NCBI RefSeq assembly: GCF_030124145.1
Contig: NZ_JASKMS010000033.1
Coordinates: forward strand, 1 to 64,000
Length of the DNA stretch: 64,000 nt
Origin: Streptomyces sp. 378
GTDB taxonomy: Bacteria > Actinomycetota > Actinomycetes > Streptomycetales > Streptomycetaceae
Direction: 5' to 3'
Shown: piece by piece, positions 16,040-24,849 of the stretch
Layout of the letters: each line of letters starts with the position of its first letter
Numbering within the stretch: position 1 is the stretch's first letter
Program-made: the position numbers and the translations under genes
Notes under the pieces: generated by a model
Told to the model about the DNA's origin: nothing
The model's database searches: none
The model's input: the letters and a program-made list of their open reading frames with translations, nothing else

Positions 16040-19000
16040 TCAGGCCTTCCAGCCCGATGTCGGACCGTGATACCTGATCGCGTCGCGCGGGATGGCCACG
16101 TCGCTGTTGGAGAACCAGATGTGGTCCCGACCACCCCTGAGGCGCCCTGAGAAAAGTTTCTTCTCGACCTCGAACTCGATCATGTACTCGCTCTTTTCCT
16201 TGGTGAGACCGAGGTAGGCCTTGAAGCCGCCAGGCTTCTTGGCAATGTCCGCCGGACTCATGGGGGTGACGTAGACCGCTGTCGCGTTCTTGCTCTTGGT
16301 GTTCCTCGGGACCTTGAGGGTGATTCCGTCCTTGCCGCCGCCACCCATGATCTTGTTGTAGCCGGTCTTGTCCGTGTAGTGCCGGATGACCGCCTTGCAC
16401 GAGGGCGCGAGGCCCAGCGGGTCGATCCATACGAGCGGGTTGACGACGTAGGCATGGTGGTGCGGTGCCGGTTCCAGACCAAGCGGATCGGGGCTGTGGT
16501 AGCGCGCCGTTGCCGGGTCGTAGTAGCGGTGGTGGTTGTAGTGCAGCCCCGTTTCGGCGTCGAAGTACTGCCCCGGAAATCGAAGCGGGCAGTCGGCCGC
16601 GCCTGGGGGCGGGTCCCCCAGCGGCAGGCCCCAGAGGGTGCTGTGGGCACGCCATGCCATGTGTCCTGACTCGTCGACGAGCTCGGTGGGCGTGCCGACG
16701 AGGTCGGTGACGATGGAGTAGAACCGCTCGTCCACCGAGGCGTCGTCGGCCTGCCGCTCACCGGATCGGATGCGCTGAGTCAGAGGCCGGTCCCCGCTCG
16801 GTTCCCAGTCCCACGTGGTGACGCGCTTCTCACCATCGCCGCCCACACCCGAGCAGCTCTCCTCGGCCAGTCGTGTGCCGTCCCACACGAAGTCGGTGCG
16901 CTCGACCACCGCCGTGCCGTCCGCGCAGAGGAGTTCCTTGGCGATGCGCCTGCCCAGAGGGTCGTAGCGGTAACGCCATTGACGTCCGTCAGGGGTGGTG
17001 ACGGCACGTAGACGGTCCTCCGCGTCCCAGGTGAAGATCCATGTGCGGGACCCGCCGGACAGAAGGGCGCGCGTGTGACGGACCACCCGCCCCTGGGCGT
17101 CGTGCTCGTACCGAGACCGACCGGCGGTCTGCACCAGCGTGCCGCTGTAGGTCATCGGTCCCTGGACCTCGGCGTTTCCGTGGACAGCCGTTGCCGACGG
17201 GTCGGAATGGATCAGGTTGCCCAGGACGTCATACGCGTACATCTCGCGCCGGTCCGTGGCAGTGACGGAAGTGACGCGTCCGGTCGGATCGAGTTCGTAC
17301 GCCACGGCGCCCGTGTCGGAGTCGGTGATGGTGCTGGGCAGACCGTCGGGCCGATAGGAGTACTGCCGGTCGATGCTGTGGGCTGCGCCTTCCGGTGACC
17401 GCACGGCTTGGGAGCGCAGCCGGTGGCCGGCGGCGCTCCACTCCTGGAGCAGTGACGCTCCCGTTGGAAGGGACCGCAGGATTTCGTGTCCTGCCGCGTC
17501 GTACCCGAACCCGACCGTCCGTCCGGAGCCGCGCAGTTCAACCGGCTGGTGAGCGGCGTCGTACCGCCACTCACTGAGCGCTCCACCAGGGGTCCGACGC
17601 CGTACACGGCGACCCACGGCATTGTATGCGTTGGTCAGAATCCGGCCGTTGCAGCTCTCCGTCAGTACGCGGCCGAGCGGGTCGTAGGTGAAGCGGAGCT
17701 CGGCATCTTGGTTGACCGCCCGGACCAGGCCTCCGGCCTGGTCATACTCGAAGGTGGTGACTCGCCCTTCCGAGTCCCGCTGCTCGACCACTCGGTCGAG
17801 GAGGTCATGGCGGTAACGGACAGTCTGCCCCGCTCCGTTCGTGCGGTCGGTGATGCGGTTCGCCCCGTCGTAGCAGTAGGTGACGGTCCTCCCGTTGAAG
17901 TCCGTTTCGCGGACGACGTTGCCCAGAGGGTCGTATTCGTACGTCCAAGTCCGGCCCAGGGCGTTGCGGACGCATACGGGGCGGAGCTCGGTGTCGTACG
18001 TGAACTCGATCCGACTGCCATCCGGGGCGGTTCGGGCCGCAGTCCTGTCGAAGGGCGCGGGTTCGAACCAGGTGACGTGGTCCTGCCTGTCGGTGTGAGT
18101 GAGGAGATTGCCCTCGGCGTCGTAGGTCCACCGCTCGACGCCACCGTCGGGATGAGACCGCCATGCCGGTCGCCCCTCGATCGTCCAGCCGACCACGGTC
18201 GTCCCACCGTCGGGCTCGACAATCTCCCGGACACGGCCGAACGCGTCGTATGCGAAGCGCGTGGCTGCACCCAGCGGAGAGAGCACCGTCGTCGGAAGCC
18301 CCGCGGCGTTGCTGCCCACCCGGCTCTCGTTGCCGAGCGCGTCGGTGACCGAAGCGACCGCACCGCGCTCGTCATAGCCGTACCCAGTGGTCGCGCCGGC
18401 GGGTTCCGTGATCGCGACGACGTTTCCACGCTCGTCGTACGCATACTGCCACCGGGCACCGTCCTGTTCAGTGGCCGAGATCAGTGCGCCATCGTGGTCG
18501 TAGGCGTATGCAGCGAAGCTTCCGTCGGGGTGAACAACCTGGAGGGTGTTGCCCATCTCGTCGTACTCATGAGTGGTGGTTCGACCGAGCGAGTCGGTGA
18601 AGGTGAGGAGATTGTCGTAGCGGTCCCAGGTACGGGTCGTGGTGTGCCCGAGCGGATCGGTCTCGGCTACGAGCTGAAAGGCGTCGTTGAAGCGGTACGT
18701 GGTGCTGTGGCCGAGTGAGTTCGTCGCAACGGAGATGTGGTTCTCCGTGTCATATACATAGGTGTAGTCGAGGATGCCGTCCGTGCCGGTGGTACGTGTG
18801 CAGCGGCCCGCGGAGTCGTACGCGTAGCGGTACCAGGTCCCGGTGCGGTCCTCCCATCCGGTGATGCGGCGCTGGTCGTCGTAGGAGAGGCGCAGCGGCA
18901 GCCCGGAGGAGTTGTAGATCTCCGTGAGATTGGCCTCGGCGTCGTATGCATAACGCATGAGAATCGGCTGCTCGGGGTCACTGAGCAGGGTGACCTCTGT

Positions 19001-20572
19001 GATCCGGCCCTGGTCCGTGGCCACGCCGATGCGGTAGCCGCCCGTGTGCGTGATCTCCTGGAGGTCTCCGTCAGCCCCGTACCGCAACTCGATGGCGTTG
19101 CCATTGCGGTCCCTGACCACGGTCAGTGGGAGCTCGGCGGCCGATCGGGCGGGTTGCGGCCGGAAGTTGAGGGCCAAGCCGGAGTCTGGCTGGCGGACGG
19201 TCATGGTGCCGCTCTCCGAGCCGTCCCACTCCAGCGGCCAGCGTGGACCCTCGACCGGCTGGACAGGCACGCCCTGCTCCGGGACAGGATAGGTGAGGAC
19301 CATGCCATCTGCCGTGGTGAAGCGGACGCCGTCGGGTTCGAGGATCAGTCGCTGGTCCAGGGCGGATGCCCATGCGGGTCCGAACCAGCGGCCGGACCGG
19401 AGGCCCGTGCGGTGGTGGCGCTCCAGTTCCAGCGGGAGTACACCGTCCAGGATGAAGTCGGTTTCGGACATGACCATCTGGCCGGTGGCCATGTCGATCG
19501 GGTCGCCGCAGGTGACAAGCTTCTTCATCTGCCGGCCGAGCGCTCGGGTGCCTTTACCCAAACCCTTGACGCCGAGCGCCATGCCTTTGAGCCCGGTCTT
19601 GCCGAAGGCTTTCACCCCCTTGGCGAGTCCACCCAAAGTGGTCAGGCCCTTCATGCCGGGTACGCAGTCCAGCGCGGCGAACCCGACATCCCATAGGGAG
19701 GCTTGCCCCTTTGAGTATTTGTAGAGGGTGTCGGCGAGGACGACCGCCGCAGCGATCAGCACGATCGCGCCCAGGATCGGCCCGCCGATGATCATGGCGA
19801 CGATCCCGAGGACGGTCACGACGACCTTGCACACCGCAACGATGGTGTCCCAGTTGTCGGTGAACCAGTCGCCGACCTCCTCCCACCACGACCGGTTCTG
19901 AATACCGGCGTCGGAGGCCTCGTCGATCTTCGACTTGGCCTCACGGGCCGCCTCCTCGCGCATCTTGCGCGCGTCCTCGGCCATCTTCTTGGCCGCGGCA
20001 AGGGCGTCCTGCGCGTCGGAGACGTCCGACTGGGCCCTGGTCTGCGCGGACTTGGCGTGCTGGACGTCCCGGGTGGCGGCGCGGACCTTGGCCTCGTCCG
20101 GCTTGTCCACGTCCGACTTACTGCCGGTGGGGTCGTCCTTGTACTTGTCCGCCTCCTTGCCGGCCCGTGTCACCCACGAGTCCGCCGAGGCCAGACGCGA
20201 CTGCGCCGAGGAGAGGCTGTCTCGCGCCTCACGGCCCTTGCGCAGTGCCTTGTCCGCCAGCGACTGCGCACGCTCCAGCTTCGGCCAGAAGTCCGCCAGC
20301 GCGTCCCCGCACATCTCGTAGGACTTCTTCAGTTTCTTGAGGTTCTTCGGGACATCCGCGAAGTCCTCCTTGAAGACGTCCGCTGACTTGCCCGCCCACT
20401 CAAGGAGCGTCCCCTCCCCCGCCATGCCCTTGGCCAGACGCAACGCGTCGGACACATCGTCGGCGAAGTCGTGCAGGGTCTTCGCGAGTGTGCGCACCCG
20501 TTGCGGATCACCAGGCGTCGGATCCTTGTCCAAGTCCAAGACATGCCAATCCGAAGGCCTGTGCCCCGCCAT
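16040..20572 (-). CDS. RHS/YD-repeat polymorphic toxin with probable HYD1-type ADP-ribosyltransferase tip
   Basis: A 1,510-residue contact-dependent toxin. Residues 1-220 are alpha-helical and alanine/lysine rich, resembling the N-terminal domains of type VII (ESX)-exported actinobacterial toxins. A hydrophobic segment spans about 243-284. Residues 355-430 match the DUF6531 start of RHS barrels (CGDPIDMATGQMV). About 500-1300 hold many YD repeats (for example RYDPLGRRIAKE). The RHS core-associated domain (FPGQYFDAETGLHYN, about 1332) ends at DPLGL (1384-1388), the usual cleavage and recombination border. The last 122 residues are the toxin: HYT at 1398-1400, AVYVTP near 1434 and EFE near 1466 resemble the Tox-ART-HYD1 family. 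The tip assignment is moderate; the architecture is secure. The immunity-like gene follows after 46 bp. Confidence 0.9.
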   Translation of the reverse strand: MAGHRPSDWHVLDLDKDPTPGDPQRVRTLAKTLHDFADDVSDALRLAKGMAGEGTLLEWAGKSADVFKEDFADVPKNLKKLKKSYEMCGDALADFWPKLERAQSLADKALRKGREARDSLSSAQSRLASADSWVTRAGKEADKYKDDPTGSKSDVDKPDEAKVRAATRDVQHAKSAQTRAQSDVSDAQDALAAAKKMAEDARKMREEAAREAKSKIDEASDAGIQNRSWWEEVGDWFTDNWDTIVAVCKVVVTVLGIVAMIIGGPILGAIVLIAAAVVLADTLYKYSKGQASLWDVGFAALDCVPGMKGLTTLGGLAKGVKAFGKTGLKGMALGVKGLGKGTRALGRQMKKLVTCGDPIDMATGQMVMSETDFILDGVLPLELERHHRTGLRSGRWFGPAWASALDQRLILEPDGVRFTTADGMVLTYPVPEQGVPVQPVEGPRWPLEWDGSESGTMTVRQPDSGLALNFRPQPARSAAELPLTVVRDRNGNAIELRYGADGDLQEITHTGGYRIGVATDQGRITEVTLLSDPEQPILMRYAYDAEANLTEIYNSSGLPLRLSYDDQRRITGWEDRTGTWYRYAYDSAGRCTRTTGTDGILDYTYVYDTENHISVATNSLGHSTTYRFNDAFQLVAETDPLGHTTTRTWDRYDNLLTFTDSLGRTTTHEYDEMGNTLQVVHPDGSFAAYAYDHDGALISATEQDGARWQYAYDERGNVVAITEPAGATTGYGYDERGAVASVTDALGNESRVGSNAAGLPTTVLSPLGAATRFAYDAFGRVREIVEPDGGTTVVGWTIEGRPAWRSHPDGGVERWTYDAEGNLLTHTDRQDHVTWFEPAPFDRTAARTAPDGSRIEFTYDTELRPVCVRNALGRTWTYEYDPLGNVVRETDFNGRTVTYCYDGANRITDRTNGAGQTVRYRHDLLDRVVEQRDSEGRVTTFEYDQAGGLVRAVNQDAELRFTYDPLGRVLTESCNGRILTNAYNAVGRRVRRRTPGGALSEWRYDAAHQPVELRGSGRTVGFGYDAAGHEILRSLPTGASLLQEWSAAGHRLRSQAVRSPEGAAHSIDRQYSYRPDGLPSTITDSDTGAVAYELDPTGRVTSVTATDRREMYAYDVLGNLIHSDPSATAVHGNAEVQGPMTYSGTLVQTAGRSRYEHDAQGRVVRHTRALLSGGSRTWIFTWDAEDRLRAVTTPDGRQWRYRYDPLGRRIAKELLCADGTAVVERTDFVWDGTRLAEESCSGVGGDGEKRVTTWDWEPSGDRPLTQRIRSGERQADDASVDERFYSIVTDLVGTPTELVDESGHMAWRAHSTLWGLPLGDPPPGAADCPLRFPGQYFDAETGLHYNHHRYYDPATARYHSPDPLGLEPAPHHHAYVVNPLVWIDPLGLAPSCKAVIRHYTDKTGYNKIMGGGGKDGITLKVPRNTKSKNATAVYVTPMSPADIAKKPGGFKAYLGLTKEKSEYMIEFEVEKKLFSGRLRGGRDHIWFSNSDVAIPRDAIRYHGPTSGWKA

Positions 20573-20699
20573 ACCGCAACCCCCGTCACAGACGTGTCAC
20601 TGTCAACAACCATGTGCGCGTGTGAACTTACAAGGCACAGTCGTTCGATCAAAAGTTCGGCGCGGAAGTTCCATCGGGTCGATCTCGCCCCTCCAGGCT

Positions 20700-21236
20700 T
20701 GTCGCCCGATCTCGGTGGGATGCGAACAACCCACCTCCATGCTCAGGACTACCAGCTGGACCCCGTCGTCCGCGCCCTGTCGATGCCCCGGACGAACCTC
20801 CTGATCGCCGATGACGTGGGGCTGGGCAAGACCGTCGAGGCGGGCCTGGCCATGCAGGAGCTCATGCTGCGCCACCGCGCCGCACCATACTGATCGTCTG
20901 CCCGCCCGGGCCCACCCTCCAGTGGCGGGACGAGATGCGTGACAGGTTCGGCCTGGACTTCCGCATCGTCGACACCAAGCTGCTCCAGGAGCTGCGCCAC
21001 TCCCGGGGCCCGCACGCGAATCCATGGACGCATTACCCGCGGCTGATCGTCTCCGTGGACTGACTGGAGCCTGAGCGCCCGCTGCGCATGCTGCGCGAGG
21101 TCCTTCCCCACGTTCGAACATTCGCGCGCCTTCGACCTGCTCGTCGTGGACGAGGTGCACATCTGCGCGCCTTCCGGCACGGGCGCAAGGCATACGAGAA
21201 GTTGTGGGCCTACGCCCGCTCCCGTCGCGGCGCTGG
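20700..21236 (+). pseudogene. Fragment of an SNF2-type helicase, DISARM DrmD-like
   Basis: Three reading frames together spell the start of an SNF2 ATPase. QLDPVVRALSMPRTNLLIAD runs into the Walker A motif DDVGLGKTVEAGL (about 20810-20840). After a frame change near 20880 comes TILIVCPPGPTLQWRDEMRD, then FGLDFRIVDTKLLQELRHSRG and NPWTHYPRLIVSVD, ended by an in-frame TGA at 21061 where the family has tryptophan. A second frame change leads to FDLLVVDEVHICAPSG, the Walker B region, near 21131-21179. The rest of the gene is absent. It resembles the SNF2 helicases of DISARM-type phage-defence loci, but the DISARM link is by similarity from memory only. Confidence 0.75.
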
Positions 21237-21259
21237 CAGCAGCAGCAGCGCGAGCGGAC

Positions 21260-21425
21260 GGCATAGGCGGAAGCGGCGTCGATGCGTTTCCGGTTTGGCC
21301 ATTCCTCCTCGTCCTCCCGGTACCGGAGCGTGAACTCCACCTCCACCGGACCGTTGCCCTGAATCCGCGCGTGCGCCTCGTCGCGACGCCATGTCGTCGA
21401 CCATTCCTTCGTCGGGTTACTGCGC
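21260..21425 (-). pseudogene. Unidentified coding remnant
   Basis: A minus-strand frame between the helicase and transposase remnants has strongly GC-biased third positions over about 55 codons (NPTKEWSTTWRRDEAHARIQ and EFTLRYREDEEEWPNRKRID). It has no start, and coding character fades into CTG repeats at about 21235. I do not recognise the family. It may be the tail of a gene whose rest was lost when the neighbouring insertion decayed. Confidence 0.4.
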
Positions 21426-21469
21426 TCGCCTTCCCATCCCGAGGCGGCGTCTGCGGTGCGGTCCGCGCC

Positions 21470-21615
21470 TGAGCGGTGAACACTGCCCGCTCGTCCAACG
21501 GCGCCGTGCCACCGCCCTGGCGGCGCGGCGCGAAGGGCGGCAGCGACGGTGTGACCAGATCCCACAACCCGTCAGGAACCAGTCGCTGCGACAGATCAGG
21601 ACCCACGAAGAGCAA
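21470..21615 (-). pseudogene. N-terminal fragment of an IS5-family transposase
   Basis: The first 49 codons of a transposase remain, from ATG at 21615: MLFVGPDLSQRLVPDGLWDL then PRRQGGGTAPLDERAVFTA. This matches the N-terminal domain (DUF4096-like) of IS5/IS4-type transposases common in Streptomyces. The reading then breaks off into unrelated sequence, and the DDE catalytic domain is missing. No flanking inverted repeats were found. It is a dead insertion sequence. Confidence 0.7.
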
Positions 21616-21788
21616 TGATGCCGCAGCTCGCTTCCTTATCGTCGCCCTCCGGCGCCGCGACGCCGCTGACCGTGCCGGGGCCGAGCCAGTACGTCACGGA
21701 CTGATGTCCCCGCCGGATCGAGGGCGCCCCCTGGCCACAGGAGGCGCTCTCACCGCTGGCCGAGCCGGGCGGCGGGGTGGATCGAAAC

Positions 21789-22295
21789 ATGACCATCGTG
21801 GACGTGCTGACGGAATTCGCCGAGTCCGGCGGAATCGGCGTACTCAAACCGGGGGCGTCCCTCGCTGACGTATCCGAGCGGCTGGGGCCGCCTCAGCCCG
21901 GGGAGTACTTCCCGGGCCGGCGGCGGAAGAGGGGCGAGCCGCGCAACGTGCGCTACGGCGACGTACGCATCGAGGTCTGCTGCGACACGCTTCAGGCCGT
22001 GGCACTGAGCACCGGGACCGGGGCCGTCGACCTTCCGAGCGTCGTACCGGGCGAGACGAAGGAACTGCCCTCAACTGTGAGCGCCGCGCAGCTTCGTGAG
22101 GCGTTCGCCACGGCGGGGATACGTGCCGGAGAGGGGCTCTGGCCCGAGCCGGCCGACCAGCTCACCCTGGTGGTGCCCAACCCCCCGGCGGACGTGCACT
22201 TCACCTTCCGCCGGACCGACGCCGACGTGTCCGGGGACACCGGCACAGTCCTGCACAGCGCGATCGCCCGGAACCCCCACCATGTCTGCGGCTGA
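21789..22295 (+). CDS. Conserved hypothetical protein
   Basis: A 168-residue soluble protein beginning MTIVDVLTEFAESGGIGVLK. No signal peptide, membrane segment or motif is evident; the N-terminal part contains LADVSERLGPPQPGEYFPG, a pattern seen in small actinobacterial proteins that lie beside polymorphic toxin genes. The ATG at 21789 is preferred over one 12 bases upstream because of the GGTGG before it. It converges on the SMI1/KNR4 gene. Function unknown; an immunity role is only a guess from the neighbourhood. Confidence 0.65.
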   Translation: MTIVDVLTEFAESGGIGVLKPGASLADVSERLGPPQPGEYFPGRRRKRGEPRNVRYGDVRIEVCCDTLQAVALSTGTGAVDLPSVVPGETKELPSTVSAAQLREAFATAGIRAGEGLWPEPADQLTLVVPNPPADVHFTFRRTDADVSGDTGTVLHSAIARNPHHVCG

Positions 22296-22324
22296 GACAA
22301 CATGGGAATGAAGCCCGCACCTGC

Positions 22325-22777
22325 CTACCGGTACCAGTCCTCGCCGTCACTTTCGAGCGCGGTGCGCAAGTAGGTCTTGAGGTTCGGCGCTACGAGGCTC
22401 CTGTCGTCCGTCTCATGATCCCAGACGAACACCTCGTTGCACTCCGGCAGCCGGACAAAGGCGAACTGGTCGCCGCCGCCGCTGTCGCCGAAGAAGACGA
22501 GTGGATCGAAGGGCATGTACAACGAGCGGAACTGCTCATTGTCACGGAATGAGAGATTGTCACTCAGGATGCGCTCCGCAGACCAGATGAGGTCGGCGCC
22601 ATATTCATCGGAGAGCCCATCGCTCTCCAGTAGGAATGATCGGAGATCGGTTGGGAGCGACTGCCCTAGAGTTTCCTCGATGCGGTCGAGGCTTGCGGCA
22701 TCCACAGGGCTACGGAGTTCCGCTGACGGGAACGCTGCTGCTACTTCTCGCCACACTTCTTGGACCAATCTCTGCAT
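22325..22777 (-). CDS. SMI1/KNR4 (SUKH) family protein, probable orphan immunity protein
   Basis: A 150-residue protein with the SUKH layout: N-terminal helix, ASLDRIEETLGQSLPTDLRS, FLLESDGLSDEYGADLIWSA, then LVFFGDSGGGDQFAFVRLP and a C-terminal helix. SUKH proteins are the most frequent immunity proteins of bacterial polymorphic toxins. No toxin tip lies directly upstream; the RHS gene is 1.8 kb away and has its own partner. It may be an orphan immunity gene kept against toxins of competing strains. Codon use is a little less GC-biased than its neighbours. Confidence 0.8.
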   Translation of the reverse strand: MQRLVQEVWREVAAAFPSAELRSPVDAASLDRIEETLGQSLPTDLRSFLLESDGLSDEYGADLIWSAERILSDNLSFRDNEQFRSLYMPFDPLVFFGDSGGGDQFAFVRLPECNEVFVWDHETDDRSLVAPNLKTYLRTALESDGEDWYR

Positions 22778-22887
22778 GCGTGACTACCGGATACGCGGAC
22801 TGAACGAATTGATGGTTCCGCACAGCCGCATACACCCACCGCCTCTTGAACCACGGCGGCAGCTTCCGGAACGGTACGAAGGGCGTG

Positions 22888-23073
22888 TCAGCGTGTCCCC
22901 GATCGCGCTCTCGGCGAAGCCGTATGGCCTTCGGCGCGCAGGGCCGCATACAGCTCCGAGGTCAACTCGCCGTTGAGCCAGGCCGCGTGGCCCGCCACTG
23001 CGAAGGCGAGCCCTCGCTGACCGGCGTCCGGCAACCACACCGGGACCCTGGCCGCCCTCCCCGTCACATCCAC
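22888..23073 (-). CDS. Small hypothetical protein
   Basis: A 61-residue ORF beginning MDVTGRAARVPVWLPDAGQR. It starts 6 bp after the stop of the next gene upstream, and third positions are mostly G or C, both in favour of a real gene translated together with it. No motif is recognised. A much longer ORF in another frame here is rejected as a shadow. Confidence 0.5.
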   Translation of the reverse strand: MDVTGRAARVPVWLPDAGQRGLAFAVAGHAAWLNGELTSELYAALRAEGHTASPRARSGTR

Positions 23074-23079
23074 GGGACA

Positions 23080-23727
23080 TCAACCCGTGAACCGGAACGT
23101 AGACGTGATCGCGTCGAAGATGTCGAAGAAGGAGTCCGCGAGGTCGAGGACCTGGCTGCTTCCGGCGACCAGGGCGACCTTGCCCTCCTGGCCGGGCACG
23201 GGAATGTATGTCTGCATCAGCACGGCACGGATCGTCCGGTTGAGCGCGTCGCCCGGTACGGCGATGTCCTCGATGCCGTGCGTGCGCGCGGCCGGGCCGA
23301 CTCCGGGGATGTCGACGGTCGTGACCTTCCGCCACGAGTCCCCCTCCCGCTTCGCCTCCTTGACCGCGAGCTGGCTCGCGATGACGGCGGGGTCGTTCGA
23401 CAAGGGCTCGCCGCGCTCGTCGCGACCGCCGACGAGAGAGACGGTCACCGAACCCGTGATCGGCGTGTCCCCGCCGAAGCTCTCCGCCATGCAGCCGCAG
23501 TACATCGCGCCCGACTTCCAGGCATCCGCGGCGGCCTTCCGGAGGAAGTCGACGTACGCGTCCCGGTACTGCTCCAGCTCCGGGCGCTGCCGCACGCGCT
23601 CGCTCACCATCCGACGGATCGAGTCGTCCCGCGACTCCGGCCGTACGTCGAACTCCCACCAGGATTCCGGCACCTTGATCCGAAAACCGCCCCGCTCGAC
23701 GGTCAGTGCCTCCATGTAGCGGGCCAT
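23080..23727 (-). CDS. Conserved hypothetical protein, WWEFD-motif
   Basis: A 215-residue soluble protein beginning MARYMEALTVERGGFRIKVP, followed by ESWWEFDVRPESRDDSIRR. The central part has a CGCMAES segment and a beta-rich region (GSVTVSLVGGRDERGEP), the C-terminus SFFDIFDAITSTFRFTG. The ATG at 23727 has GGGGAGG 8-10 bases before it; a start 39 bases upstream lacks this. Proteins of this type occur in Streptomyces near ESX-secreted and polymorphic toxin genes, but no function is known to me. It is probably cotranscribed with the 61-codon gene downstream. Confidence 0.75.
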   Translation of the reverse strand: MARYMEALTVERGGFRIKVPESWWEFDVRPESRDDSIRRMVSERVRQRPELEQYRDAYVDFLRKAAADAWKSGAMYCGCMAESFGGDTPITGSVTVSLVGGRDERGEPLSNDPAVIASQLAVKEAKREGDSWRKVTTVDIPGVGPAARTHGIEDIAVPGDALNRTIRAVLMQTYIPVPGQEGKVALVAGSSQVLDLADSFFDIFDAITSTFRFTG

Positions 23728-23775
23728 GACGCCGGCCTCCCCGTTCCCTCGATCACGTGTGCGCACATCGTGCCA

Positions 23776-24471
23776 CTACTCCTCCAGCGTCCAGAACGGT
23801 GAGTCCTTCGGAGGTGCCGGGCGCACGGGATGGGTACCGAAGTCGATGTCCGCGTCGGCGGTCGGGTCTCTGATGGGAAGACGGTCCCGGTGGTCCCGGC
23901 TGTAGTAGGTCCCGTACGCCCAGTACTCCGGGAGCTCGTGGCCCATCAGGCCCACACCGAAAGCAACCGACTCCCGCGTCCCGTATACCGCGTTGATCCT
24001 GGCGACCGCCTCCGCGCGGCAGATACCGACGCGTTCCACGAGTACGTCCACCATCTCCCGGAAGTACACGAGCATCTCGTCGTCGAGAGGCATGACGAAC
24101 TCCGTGCCCGTCGTGCCGGCCGTGGGGCACGCCCCGAATTCCACGAGCCACCGCAGGCGTCTGACCTCTGCCACGAGCTGTGGTACCGCTTGTCTGGCCA
24201 TGGCGATGAACGCGGCGTTCTGATCCCAGAGTCCGTCGGCGCAGTCGACGTAGCGAGGTTGCTGGACGAGGGTGGCCGCGATCAGTTCCCGGTGGTCGAA
24301 GTCGGGCCATCGCTCGGCCCGGCCGGTGTCCTGCACCGTGCTGACCGCCACCAGGTTCATGGCGTGGTCATCGTCGAGGTTTCTGACGTGCCACGGCCCC
24401 GGGGTGGCGGACCTGCACAGTTCCTCGATCGCGTCCAGGTCGAGTTCATCGCGCGCCGCATCGAAAGTCAT
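23776..24471 (-). CDS. Hypothetical protein with Ead/Ea22-like N-terminal part
   Basis: A 231-residue protein beginning MTFDAARDELDLDAIEELCR. The N-terminal half has ATPGPWHVRNLDDDHAMN and NAAFIAMARQAVPQLVAEVRRL, the pattern of phage Ead/Ea22-like proteins common in actinobacteria. The C-terminal half (VERVGICRAEAVARINAVYG to the end) is a separate region with no match I recognise. It lies 48 bp upstream of the WWEFD gene on the same strand. Phage or mobile-element origin is possible. Confidence 0.7.
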   Translation of the reverse strand: MTFDAARDELDLDAIEELCRSATPGPWHVRNLDDDHAMNLVAVSTVQDTGRAERWPDFDHRELIAATLVQQPRYVDCADGLWDQNAAFIAMARQAVPQLVAEVRRLRWLVEFGACPTAGTTGTEFVMPLDDEMLVYFREMVDVLVERVGICRAEAVARINAVYGTRESVAFGVGLMGHELPEYWAYGTYYSRDHRDRLPIRDPTADADIDFGTHPVRPAPPKDSPFWTLEE

Positions 24472-24648
24472 GCTCCAGTGTTACGACCCGGCAGTGACGA
24501 ACCGGACGGGGGCTGTCCCCACCCCCGTCCCCCAGCCCACCGGATGGCTCGCCCCCGACTCCCCCAGGCACCGTAAGGGCACCGACCACACAGCGGAGAA
24601 GAGGTACTCGGCGTTCGACCGCGCGGTGAGCGTCCTGCGGAACGAGGA

Positions 24649-24849
24649 CTAGGCGGAGGCCACGAACTCCGACCATGCCTCCGGCGTGAGCGCGAGCCGG
24701 GGGCCTTCGGTGTGCTTGGAGTCGCGGACGTGGATCACACCTGGGGTGGTCGCGATCTCGACGCAGGAGTCTCCGTCAGGGCCACTGCTGTAGCTGCTCT
24801 TGAACCACGCCAGTTCGGAGGCGTCCCCGATCGAGGACTTGCGGATCAT
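24649..24849 (-). CDS. DUF397 domain protein
   Basis: A 66-residue protein with the DUF397 pattern: LAWFKSSYSSGPDGDSCVEIA, VIHVRDSK, and the end LALTPEAWSEFVASA. DUF397 proteins are small partners of DUF5753 XRE regulators in Streptomyces (BldB/WhiJ-type loci). Its ATG overlaps the stop of the XRE gene by four bases (ATGA), so the two are translationally coupled. Confidence 0.92.
   Translation of the reverse strand: MIRKSSIGDASELAWFKSSYSSGPDGDSCVEIATTPGVIHVRDSKHTEGPRLALTPEAWSEFVASA

Noticed and set aside
20603..21565. 320-codon minus-strand ORF across the remnants
   Set aside because: Only a 55-codon part has coding bias; the rest is antisense to the helicase fragment.
22784..23659. 291-codon minus-strand ORF
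   Set aside because: It overlaps two better genes in another frame and is extremely rich in Arg and Gly, as shadow frames of GC-rich genes are.
24472..24648. Plus-strand ORF ending RYSAFDRAVSVLRNED
   Set aside because: It begins antisense to the neighbouring gene and has no start or ribosome binding site in the spacer.
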